A stretch of DNA of 64,000 nt from Schistosoma haematobium (taxonomy: Eukaryota > Platyhelminthes > Trematoda > Strigeidida > Schistosomatidae), in NCBI RefSeq assembly GCF_000699445.3, contig NC_067196.1, positions 35,360,616 to 35,424,615 on the forward strand. The letters are read 5' to 3'. The translations under genes and the position numbers were made by a program. Under the pieces are notes generated by a model, which did no database searches, was not told the origin of the DNA, and worked only from the letters and a program-made list of their open reading frames with translations. Below, in pieces: positions 11,608 through 21,000 of the stretch; position 1 is the stretch's first letter, and every line of letters begins with the position of its first letter.

Positions 11608-13491
11608 TTACCCAGAAGGAAAGGGTGGGGGTACTCTCTGATGGAAACTGTACGGAGGAAACAAATTTATGGTTTGCATGTGATTTGAAATAACCTGGGC
11701 TATATGCTTCAACAGAGGTGTCACTAGGGGTATTATTCCGAAAAAATCTTGTACAGGCCTACTGTGAAGTGTATGGTTATTTACAAAATAGTCTTGATGG
11801 TTAGACTCGTAGCCCCTGTTATGGCTATTTACGTTAGCGTGAGAGGGGTCTGCTACGCGTAACTGGGAGGAGTTGCGACTGTTGTCATACATGGGAGCCG
11901 TTGTTATGTGATGGGTCGGTACTAAAGGGTGTGAGAAGTTTTCTTTCTGAGAGTAATTACAGTTGCGATCCTGGGGAATGTAGGTAGGGTGTGGAGTGAG
12001 AAGCCCATTATTACCGTTCTTATTTATGGTGTTAGGCTTCAGGGGGTGACTTGGGTGGCCAGTTCTCTGATAGTTTTCGTTAGTCTGCGTGTAAGAAGGC
12101 TTGCTACGCTGAAACCCACCACCCATTTTGCAACTAAGAGGTGTTGAAGGCAAGTTATACGACAGCAGCGGGGAGAACCTGTTCACTGTCCTTGGGATAC
12201 CTATAGAGCAGTTGGGTTCAATCTTACGTGTTCCCCTATTCGGTATCATGAGTTTTGTCTTCCCACCCTTTATTTTCAGAGCTAGAGTCTTTTGTTGTCT
12301 CTGTGAGATGAACTTACATTCATTCAAGTCTACTTGTGGGGTATCTTTAGGAGGACAAATTTTCAAGTGTAAAGGTTTAGTTGGATGTGTGTTTTTACAC
12401 CACTCACATTTTAGTACATTACTGAACGAACAGCTGGGATTAGTCATGTCGTTATGGTTTTTGGTGTCAGTTGGGGTCCGTATCTTATCCATAGGTTTCT
12501 GATCTGTAGACTCATCTAGATCAACAGAGTGATCAGCCGTATGTGGAGTGGTGTCATGCTTATTGTTCGTGTGTTTTAAGCTATTTGCTATGTTGCAAAC
12601 TGTCGCTGGCTGATTATTAACTGTAACACTCCCATTCAATTCTATCGCTTCACGTCTTCTTACACGACGTTGACAGGGCGTAAGGTCTGGAATGACTTTT
12701 ATATTATTGTATGGAATTAGTGAGCTAATATTTTTGCTCAAGTCAATAAACTGCTTAGCATCGTTACAACAGCCAAACATAAACAAAAGGGGGCAACTCG
12801 ATCTGTCTGACTTTTTTCTAAGGCGGATGACTTTGCAGTTAACGTTCGGCATACCGCATGCTCTAAGGCAAATATCCCTCAACTTAGATGGGTGTGTGCA
12901 GTCGGGGAGGTTATACACAACTGCATTGAAGGAGGACATCACTCTCTTCGTCACTTCTTCAGCCACAAACTCCAAAATACACTCAGCTTTAGTGAGTTGC
13001 TCAAGATTTCTGTCTGTGTCAAGGCCCCATATATGAGTGAGGGGTGCTAATTGCTCAAGTTTGCCGTTAATTTCGGATAGAGAGTTTTGTAGCTGTCAGA
13101 TGTCATTACTATATCAGTATTTTGGTGTGTATGAGGTGGACCGTTGGACTCCTTAGTTTTTGTAATTTTAGATTTAGGCCTTGGTAGAACATACTGTCTA
13201 GTAGACTGTGCTGATTTTTCGATGCACGTAGGTATAGTGTCTTGTATGTCAACCAGTCTTACCGTTGGCATACTGCACGTAGAGATAGAGAGGCTGCGAC
13301 ATGGAGAATCTGGTGATGAGAGACATTTGTGTACAATACACATATTTTTCAGTAGTTAAAGGTTCGACATTGTCAAGCACTGAGTCGTCAGTTGTAGGGG
13401 TGACAGATTTGGACCTTTTATTTAGCTTAGAAGTTGGTGAAATTTCTCTTTTACTGGAGTCATTGGACATGATATGAAAATAAGTGAGCAC
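11608..13491 (-). pseudogene. LINE B ORF1 protein, two frameshifts
   Basis: ORF1 of LINE B, roughly 620 residues if its frames are followed in order. The start is near 13470 ('MSNDSSKREISPTSKLNKR'). A frame change near 13330 is followed by a Pro/Lys-rich stretch. A second change near 13090 opens the longest frame, with a short coiled-coil-like stretch ('LSEINGKLEQL'), then the RNA-binding-like block 'MSSFNAVVYNLPD...CPLLFMFGCCNDAKQF...RRVRRREAIELNG' that parallels the C-terminal part of LINE A ORF1. Further on, 'CEWCKNTHPTKPLHLKIC' (C-x2-C ... H-x4-C) looks like a small zinc knuckle. The C-terminal 200 residues are Asn/Pro/His rich and low-complexity. Unlike LINE A it has no PHD finger, so the two LINEs are different families. 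Confidence 0.75.
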
Positions 13492-13790
13492 AGTGCTCGT
13501 TAAATTAAATATAATATCTGAGTATTAGTTGTTATTAAGTATTAACTTGGTTAATACTAGGATTAGAGACTATGAGTATATAATAAATTGCAGATCTATT
13601 TACGACTTAAGTCCACAATAGGTACAATACGAACTGGTAATTGTCCGTCGAATAAAAATAAGCTTTTTCCTTATTTTTCGGGGTAAGATGTACCCGATGT
13701 ACAGGATAGGACGATAATCACAGTATAAAACACCCTACAAAAGAGCAAGTCGAAGAATTCCTAAACCACGTTAAAAATTGTTACCACTTT
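13492..13790 (-). other. LINE B 5' UTR and junction with gypsy integrase
   Basis: Non-coding. A perfect 9 bp stem with a 3-base loop occurs at about 13537-13557. The gypsy integrase frame resumes near 13790; the exact junction is not resolved. Confidence 0.4.
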
Positions 13791-14696
13791 CAAAGTTCGC
13801 GCGATGTTCATTGAAGAGGATGAAGGAACCACGAATTCTCCTGGAAGTCGAAGTGTCGTTCCATAAACGAGTTGAGCCGCAGTGTATCCAATGTTAGCTT
13901 TCACTGCATTGCGAATACCTAGTAAGACGAATGGAAGAGCGTCGGTCCACTGTGAAACGTTTGCAGCTGATAGTGAAGCTTTTAGTTGTCGGTGAAAACG
14001 TTCTACCAACCCGTTTGCTTGTGGATAGTAGGCGGTCGTTCGGAAGCGAGTGATTCCTAAAAGTGTGGTCAGACGACAAAAAAGTTCAGATTCAAACTGA
14101 CGTCCGCGGTCTGTAGTGATGGTTGAAGGGCAGCCGAAGTTTGCTTCCCATCGTTCGACGAAGGTGCGGGCCACTGTTTCAGCAGTGACGTCCTTGATAG
14201 ATACTGCTTCTGGCCATCGAGTGAAACGGTCGACTCAGGTTAAGAGGCAAGAGTATCCATTTTAATCTGGTAAAGGTCCTACCAAATCCAGATGAACATG
14301 GTCGAAATGTGCATCGGGAGTTTTAAATGAGCCTAAGGGACATTTATTGTATCTGATGACCTAAGATTTTTGGCAGCTTACATAGGAGCGTGCCCACTCC
14401 CCCACGTCTTTATTTATGCCAGGCCAGCAAAACCATTCTGCTATAAGCTTGATGGTTGCACGAACACCTGGATGAGAAAGTTTGTGCAATGTGTTGAAGA
14501 CATTGCGTCGATAATGTTTCGGCACGGTTGGGCGATCCCTACCTGTAGATATGTCACACAGTAAGGTTTCCTTACCTGTTCCCATCTGTTTGATGCGTAG
14601 TTTAAGGGTTGCAGATGATAACTCGTGCTGAAGATCAGTGTCTTCTTTTTGAAGCTCGGCGAGTTTAAGAAGGTCGATTCCTTGGAAACTGTTCAA
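13761..14696 (-). pseudogene. gypsy integrase: zinc-binding domain and catalytic core
   Basis: Two frames. At 14361-14696 lies the N-terminal zinc-binding domain: 'HYRRNVFNTLHKLSHPGVRA', then 'WPGINKDVGEWARSYVSCQ', the H-H-C-C arrangement. At 13761-14174 lies the D,D-35-E core: 'CPSTITTDRGRQFESELF', 'TTAYYPQANGLVERFHRQLK', 'SQWTDALPFVLLGIRNAVK', including the second Asp (TTDRG) and the Glu (GLVERF). A stop near 14235 and a broken join between the frames show it is dead. The protein would insert element cDNA into the host chromosome. The core frame is cut by the LINE B junction just after 'LPGEFVVPSSSS', and the missing C-terminus is at 2729-3135. Confidence 0.85.
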
Positions 14697-14725
14697 GGAA
14701 GTTATGCGAGATAAGGCGTCTGCAA

Positions 14726-15078
14726 CTACATTGTTTGCTCCAGAGATGTGTTGAATGTCTGAAGTAAACTGAGAAATGTAGTCCAGTTGTCGAGACTCAC
14801 GGGAGAGTACTTGTCTGAAGTAGAGCTTAGAGAGAAGGTGAGTGGTTTACGACCTTCGATATAGTGTTGAAAATGTCGTACAGCACAATACATAGCTAGG
14901 AGTTCCCTACCGAATGTGCTACACCTCGATTCGGTGTCTAGCAACCGTCTAGAGAAAATGCCAAAGGTTGCCAGGAGTTGTTAACCCATTGTTGTAAGAC
15001 TGCTCCGATTGCCTAGTCGGATGCGTCTACTGCGATGCTAATGGGTGTTTGAGTGTCCTGATGTGCAAGCATTGTTGC
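14726..15078 (-). pseudogene. gypsy RNase H domain
   Basis: The minus-strand frame reads 'LDTESRCSTFGRELLAMYCA' and 'VRHFQHYIEGRKPL', the E-LLA block of gypsy RNase H. This domain degrades the RNA strand during element reverse transcription. A frame change near 14850 and stops near 14984 and 15075 break it from the RT. Confidence 0.75.
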
Positions 15079-16160
15079 TTAAGCAATGAGTTCCTTAATT
15101 GTGGAGAATGCTTTTCGTGCGGTGTCGTCCAAATTAATGGATTTAGCATTTCCACGAAGTTCGTCGGTAAGAGGTTTCATGAGTAAAGCGGATTTAGGTA
15201 CGAATCGTCCATAGAAACTTACAAGGCCGTTAAACGTTCGTAGTTGCTTGATCGTGGTCGGTTCTGGGTAATCCAGAATTGCCGCCACTTTGTTCCTAAG
15301 GGGTCGAATGCCTTGAGCATCTATAGTGTGTCCTAGGAAGTTTAATGAGCTGGTTCCGAATTGACATTTCTGAACTTTTACAGTAATGCCATGTTTTTGT
15401 AGTCGTTTGAAAACAAGGTCCAGATGCTTGAGATGTGTTTCTCTGTCCGGACTTGCGATGAGACAGTCGTCAACATACGCATGTACGAAGGTGAGACCTC
15501 GAAAAACGTCGTCTATGAATCTTTGGAATGTTTGAGCAGCGTTTCTTAGACCGAAAGGCATTCGCAAAAATTCATAGAGTCCGAAGGGAGTTATGATAGC
15601 TGTTTTGGGTATGTCGTCAGTAGCCATAGGGATTTGGTTATACGCTTTAACCAAGTCGATTTTCTAAAGACAGTTGTACCTTTCAAGGTAGCTGTCGAAT
15701 TGTGAATGTGAGACAACGGGTAACGATCGGGAATGGTTTTCGCGTTCAATCGCCGATAGTCACCAGTTGGACGCCAATCGTTGCTGTCCTTTTTAGGGAC
15801 CATGTGCAACGGAGATGCATATGGGCTATTTAACGGTCGTATGATTCCTAAGTCTATCATATGGTCAAACTCGTTTTTCGCCAACCTCAGCTTTTCGGGA
15901 GCTAGTCGTCGTGCTTTAGAGAATACAGGTGGTCCTGTAGTCGTGATGTGATGTGTAACGTTGCTGGTTACACACGGTAGTTTCGGTTGAGTTTGTTGTA
16001 TCCCAGGATACTTATCGAGTAGTGGTTGATAAAATGGGTCTATCGTATGCTTAATCGTAACTGGGGATAATTTGTAACCGGAAAAACGGATAAATTAGTG
16101 TATCCGTCTACTAGCCTCCGTGTCGATGATTAGATTATATGATTGGCATAGAAACATCTG
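15079..16160 (-). pseudogene. gypsy reverse transcriptase
   Basis: From about 16050 a frame reads '[20 protein letters not shown]' and '[10 protein letters not shown]', joining '[20 protein letters not shown]', '[20 protein letters not shown]' and 'IPDRYPL'. After a frame change near 15660 it continues '[20 protein letters not shown]', 'PFGLYEFLRMPFGLRNAAQT', the catalytic YVDD in 'FVHAYVDDCLIA', and the connection block 'LNFLGHTIDAQGIRPL'. Motif order is typical for Ty3/gypsy. The frameshift and a stop make it non-functional. Confidence 0.88.
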
Positions 16161-16173
16161 CAACAACGAAGAT

Positions 16174-16371
16174 CTAGTGAATGGGTTTGCGTAAACACAC
16201 GTTAAGGTAAACGTACCTTTTGCCATACGTAGCAATAGGTTTTCCGTTTGCCGCCTGTAAGTTTAGGATCGATTCGTGAAGTCGGTCGTTGGAATTCGCT
16301 GAGAGAACGCTAACTTCTGCTCCAGTGTCGACGAGGTAGTGAACTCTCGTTATCACATCTGTGACGTACAA
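16174..16371 (-). pseudogene. gypsy aspartic protease
   Basis: The frame contains 'VHYLVDTGAEVSVLSA', with the DTG active-site triad of a retroviral-type aspartic protease, followed by a flap-like 'LNLQAANGKPIATYGKRYV'. It would cleave the gag-pol polyprotein. Neighbouring gag and RT lie in other frames with stops between, so it is a remnant. Confidence 0.75.
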
Positions 16372-16384
16372 CGGACGGCTATGT

Positions 16385-17226
16385 TCACCAGCTACGGTTG
16401 ACGTTAACGCGTGCCGGCTTGGAAGTTTCCCGAGTTGTTTTTCGAGTCAGTCGGATTTGAGTTGGGAAAATTGCAGGGTTTTCTGCAATTTCTGGAAGAC
16501 TTTCCATATTGGTTATGATGCCAGCACCAGTCGGGGTTATCCATCTCTCGTGGTCTAGAGACAGATCGCTTACGTGAAATGCTTCTACGTGGGGTGTGCG
16601 ATCGCTTACGGTCGTTACGAAAATTAAGATAACGCCTAAGTGTATGACATAACTCGGTGATGTCATTCTGAGTCGTTTGGGGCTTTTCTTTGACTGAAAA
16701 TACCTCGGTAGTAGAAGATTTCGTAATTTCTAAGATACGATCGGCAGATGCAGCCAGTTCGTCTAAGGCGTTGTTTCGACACGAGACCAGAACCGCTTGC
16801 ACCTTTTAGGGAAGTTTAGACGAGAAAAGTTGTTTGAATAGACCTTCTTCGAAAGTTCTTAGGCTTATAACCTCTCTCATCCTTTGCAACATGTCCGTCG
16901 TAGAACCGTGCTGCAGGTCTATGTTATTAAAGAGTTGATTTAACCTTTGTCGATCGGTTAGGTCTCCTCGTTTAAGAATCGAACGCTTTAAGGTTTCGTA
17001 AGGTTCAGAAACATCACTAGTAAACATACTAGGTGTTACGTTCCTGTGGTAGTGCCTTGACTACTGCGAGGAATTGTGCACGTGTGTCGATCACGCCGTG
17101 CTCGTGGAAGTGGGCTTCTGAGTAGCAGAACCAGGCTTCGATATTGTCGGGCCAGAAGGGCATGAGCTGGAACGAGGGCGGGGACATGGTCTTAATCTTA
17201 AATACCTTAGGAGTCTGTTCGGTCAT
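16385..17226 (-). pseudogene. gypsy gag, capsid and zinc knuckle
   Basis: Begins at 17226 with 'MTEQTPKVFKIKTMSPPSFQ', then 'PFWPDNIEAWFCYSEAHF', the capsid start commonly seen in metazoan gypsy gags. It continues in 16806-17027 ('EPYETLKRSILKRGDLTDRQ', 'TDMLQRMREVI') and 16404-16802, which holds an arginine-rich stretch and a modified zinc knuckle 'CWHHNQYGKSSRNCRKPC' (C-x2-H-x9-C-x3-C). The three pieces are separated by stops and frame changes near 17028 and 16804. The 5' LTR lies 177 bp upstream. Confidence 0.82.
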
Positions 17227-17402
17227 AGGGGAATATTAAGTGCGAGAATACGAGGGAAAAATATAGATATCCTGAGACACAAGGAAAAATATCACAATGT
17301 ATTAAAATTAAAAAAAGACAATAATATATAAAAATCCCAAAAAGGGACAGACTCACAGTCGCAATTAGGTGTACCAGATCACGTCGGTCTCAGCAATAAA
17401 AA

Positions 17403-17716
17403 TGACACAGGTATTCAGTGTTCGACAACGCTTTTACCAGCGACATCTAATATAATTTGTACCCACCGAGAGAAATCAAAAGACAGAGTCGAGGAGATCG
17501 GAAGAGTGCATTTGGCGATTACCAGCATATCGGAATTCTCTCATCTAATCTGGCTAGCGATTGCGGTAAATGTTGAGCACAGCGTTACCACGCGTGATCT
17601 GGTGCGGGTGCATGACCGAGCGCTTTCAGCTAGATGAGTCCACTAAAACATATGGTCAGCATCCAATGTCGAAAACTTACGGAGTTATTTATTTTGGGGA
17701 TTTATTTACCGCTACA
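17403..17716 (-). repeat. gypsy 5' LTR
   Basis: 314 bp, the partner of 1953-2266 in the same orientation. On the minus strand it starts TGTAGCGGTAAATAAATCC and ends in TGTCA. Immediately beyond its outer end the interrupted LINE resumes. Confidence 0.85.
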
Positions 17717-17990
17717 GACTGTAGACACAGCTTCTACCCCTTAAGAGTTGTCAACTGCTGGAATTCGCTGCCAACTGAGCTAGTCCAAGTGACTTCCAGG
17801 GAGTTCTTTATTAAGAAACTTGGTCAATTCTTAAGGACTAAGGATAACGTCTTATTATGATTTACCAATTTCTTTTTCCCTCTATTATCGTTAATATATC
17901 AGGGTTCCTGCCTGGAGGTATTGTTGATCCACTTCTAATAGACACAGAAGCTTCTTCTATTCCGTGCACAACCATTTGAAGCATTTAAAT
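17717..17990 (+). pseudogene. CR1-like LINE ORF2 C-terminus and 3' end, right part
   Basis: Directly after the gypsy LTR, a + strand frame reads 'CRHSFYPLRVVNCWNSLP', 'TELVQVTSREFFIKKLGQFL' and ends 'RTKDNVLL' at 17860. This is the C-terminus of a CR1-like ORF2 and continues the frame interrupted at 1952. About 130 bp of 3' UTR follow, ending near 17990 with the short unit CATTTGAA/CATTTAAA. The same 3' terminal unit ends the minus-strand copy at 18640, which supports reading this as the true 3' end of the family. Confidence 0.8.
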
Positions 17991-18033
17991 TCCAACAATT
18001 CCGCGGCACTTGTGACCCATGACGCTCCTTCCA

Positions 18034-21000
18034 ATGGAAAATGGGGAAGGCATTCTCTGCGCATTAAAGTGTATGGTCTTCATCTATTAAACCCAAAAAT
18101 CATAGGTTTTGAGCAGGAAAAACCTCTGTCTATACCATCAATTCTCGAAGATTACATCAAACAGATATCCAGAAATGGACAAACAAGGTAATTCCATTAC
18201 CTGTCAGTTTAACTTATTAGGCTTCCTTGGATATATGTAAAACCATTGCTACTACATAAGTACAACAAAGTGGTCGACTCATTCATATCGGAAGGGAGTG
18301 GTTTAGATTACTCAATGTTAGCTACCCCACCTCACTTAAGTGAACTTAGGCAGCGAGTGTTCAATACTCTCAAAAGACTTGATGGGTAAGTTATTATTAT
18401 GGAAGGATTTTCTTGTCAGAATACCTTTTACTATTCAGAGAATTTGCGAACTATTTGATAGTCCTACTCGTCACTACCAAAGAGTGGATAAGTTCCTGAG
18501 AGGACTAGAGAAGGTAATACATGTACATTGAATTCATTAGTTGCAGGTTTGTATGGTGGTATCCACAGTAGATCCTTATGGAAAGTAAGTTCACGTGTGA
18601 CTTTTACATTATATCAATATTTCTGACAATACATTGCGTTCAAATGGTTCAAATGGTTGTGGACGGAACAGAAGAAGCTTTCGCTTAACAGGCTTCCGTG
18701 TCTAGTAGCAGGGGATCACCTAATCCTCTGGGCAGGAACCTAGGTATGTTAACAATAAAAGAGGAAAAGAAATTGGTAAATCGTAGTGTGATGCTGTCCT
18801 TGGTCCTTAAGAATAGGTCAAGTTGCCTCTTGAAGGACTCCTGAGAAGTCGCTTGGACTAGCTCGGCCGGCAGCGAATTCCAGCTTTTGACAACTCTTAA
18901 GGAGTAGAAGTTGTGTCTACATTCCGTCTTCGGAGTTGTCCAAGTCATCATATCAGAGGCTTGCGTGCTAGGCTGTGCTCTGTTGAATGCTTTTCCAGTT
19001 TATGTTGTCAGGGTAAAGTCAGTTATACTGTTGGAGTTGAGCAACAATTTTAGCGGTCCTGAGATTGGCCAATGACAAAACTAAGGATTTATTGCTAAAA
19101 AAGTAGTGAAGACCAAATATGTATCATCTTTTTAAATAGTTTCTTAGTTCATCAGGGTCCGTAATCGGTCTTTTTAAACGATGAAACAGACTTCCGCTAG
19201 AGATACTCGTTCGAGAGATCAGTTTATGCCTAGCTAGTCGAACGAGTTAAATAGTTTTGTAAATATATGGTAAATTTTACGATAATTGTATGCGAAAGTT
19301 CTGAAAGACACTAAATGAGATCCTTGATATTTAAAGGCGATTTATACGACATAAGTGTTTATTTTTCACTGCACCAACGAATACATGGTCCAGTTGAGTT
19401 TATTTTGTTTGGATTTACCCCTTCATCCCATTTGCTATTGGTTGTGATATCAAAACTATTCATTTTGCTTTGAGGTGCAATAAAGCTCCGTGGTTATGCA
19501 ACTTATGTTAACAACATTTCTCTTTCACCGCCTCAAACATTATATGTTTGACATCAAAGTGGTGCGGATGTTTCACGTGTCGTGTATTTGCGTGACGAGA
19601 TATTTGTCACCAGTACGCTCATTTATCCTCGTCCGGCTTTCTACATTAAAGTTGGGTTTTCAGGGTAATAAGTTAGAGCATAGATTGTGCGAACATTGTC
19701 TTAGAGATAACTTGAATGCTGTTTCGTATCAACATTGGTCGATACTTATTTGCGTTTGTTGCAAAATTTGAAACTACTTGATCCAAGATTTCTGCTGTAT
19801 ATCAGTCGAGTCAGTGAGTTAATCATAAACACCATGAAACCTAGCACAAATACGCATTAATCCGTGTTGCCACATCGTAGTGCATTAAAATTAAATTATC
19901 AATAATATAAATAGGTTGGGATGTCTGTAATGACTGGTTGATGTTAATTTATGGTTTTATTACGGTGAAAGGGAAATCAGTAGTCCATAACGAATATCAT
20001 CATGTACTCGGAATCTTCCTTCATCCTCCAGATTATGTGCTGAAAGCTTATTAAAACAAATTTAAGTAATGCTACTTCTAGCTCTACTGTTAACCTTATG
20101 TTTTAGTTAATATTCATTGTTTTCAGCAAAATTCACCAAGAAGATCCCAGGTTCCCAAGTCGTGCTGGTTTGGATGACTGTGGGTTATTAATAGAGGGTT
20201 CTATTACTTCACCACCCACCTCTCCACCTCCTGAGAATCCTCAAGTACACCATATTTCCAAGTCCTCAGATGAAGAGGTTACTGAAGAAGATGACGAAGG
20301 TGAGGATAATAGTAGTGATGGGAGTGATGAACGACAATCACCAAAAGCTGATCATAGTATGAATCCAAATCCATTAATGAACAACTCTTGTGCAAGTTCG
20401 TGGCTTTTCAAAGCACAAAATTCATTGAATCTTCCACACACTCCTCCAATGCCGTTTCGTAGTTCTGTTTCCAAAACCAGGTTGGCTGACCAGTCTTTAA
20501 CAAGTGCTCCTTTACTCAGTGTAAGTTTTTGAGCTGTGTAGTTATCTCATTCGCCTTAGACATGAAATTACCTTTTCCTTGGTTAAAGTTCAAATTTGAT
20601 TGTGTGTTTAAGCGTATAAACTTTGTGTAGATGTGATTATCATGATCAAGTAAGAGCTAGGTTGCAAGTTACAAATTAAATACATGATTAGCCAAGCAGT
20701 AGTTTACTTCTACATGAAACACGGTAAATGTTATAACAATGTTTCTAAAAATTAATAAAATTTTCTTTTGTAGGGTTTGTGTGGTAGTCTTCTCTCTGCA
20801 TACTCGAATAATGACGAAGATTACGACCAACTTAATCGATCGTCAGAAAACAAACATACTGATTCTAATACCCAAGTTAATTCCGATCACTTATCGTCTG
20901 TTGGATCTAGCTTCTGCTCTGAGTCGTCTGAGTGTTTACATGCTCTACCTGTAGAATCTAACCTACAAGAAAAACCATCAGATGCTTCACATAAACTCTC

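Larger units (their letters stand above)
1953..17716 (-). mobile_element. Ty3/gypsy LTR retrotransposon, carrying two nested LINEs
   Basis: Whole-element entry. The element reads on the minus strand: 5' LTR at 17403-17716, then gag, protease, RT, RNase H and integrase running down to about 13790. The integrase C-terminus is displaced to 2729-3135, followed by a polypurine tract and the 3' LTR at 1953-2266. Without the roughly 10.6 kb of nested LINE DNA (about 3135-13790) it would be about 5.1 kb, a normal gypsy length. Every coding domain carries stops or frameshifts, so it is dead. It resembles schistosome gypsy elements such as Boudicca in gag and integrase style, but I do not assign it to a named family. 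No clean target-site duplication could be read, and I found no convincing primer binding site next to the 5' LTR. Confidence 0.85.

Noticed and set aside
12128..13036. Plus-strand frames across LINE B ORF1
   Set aside because: Antisense shadows of the minus-strand ORF1.
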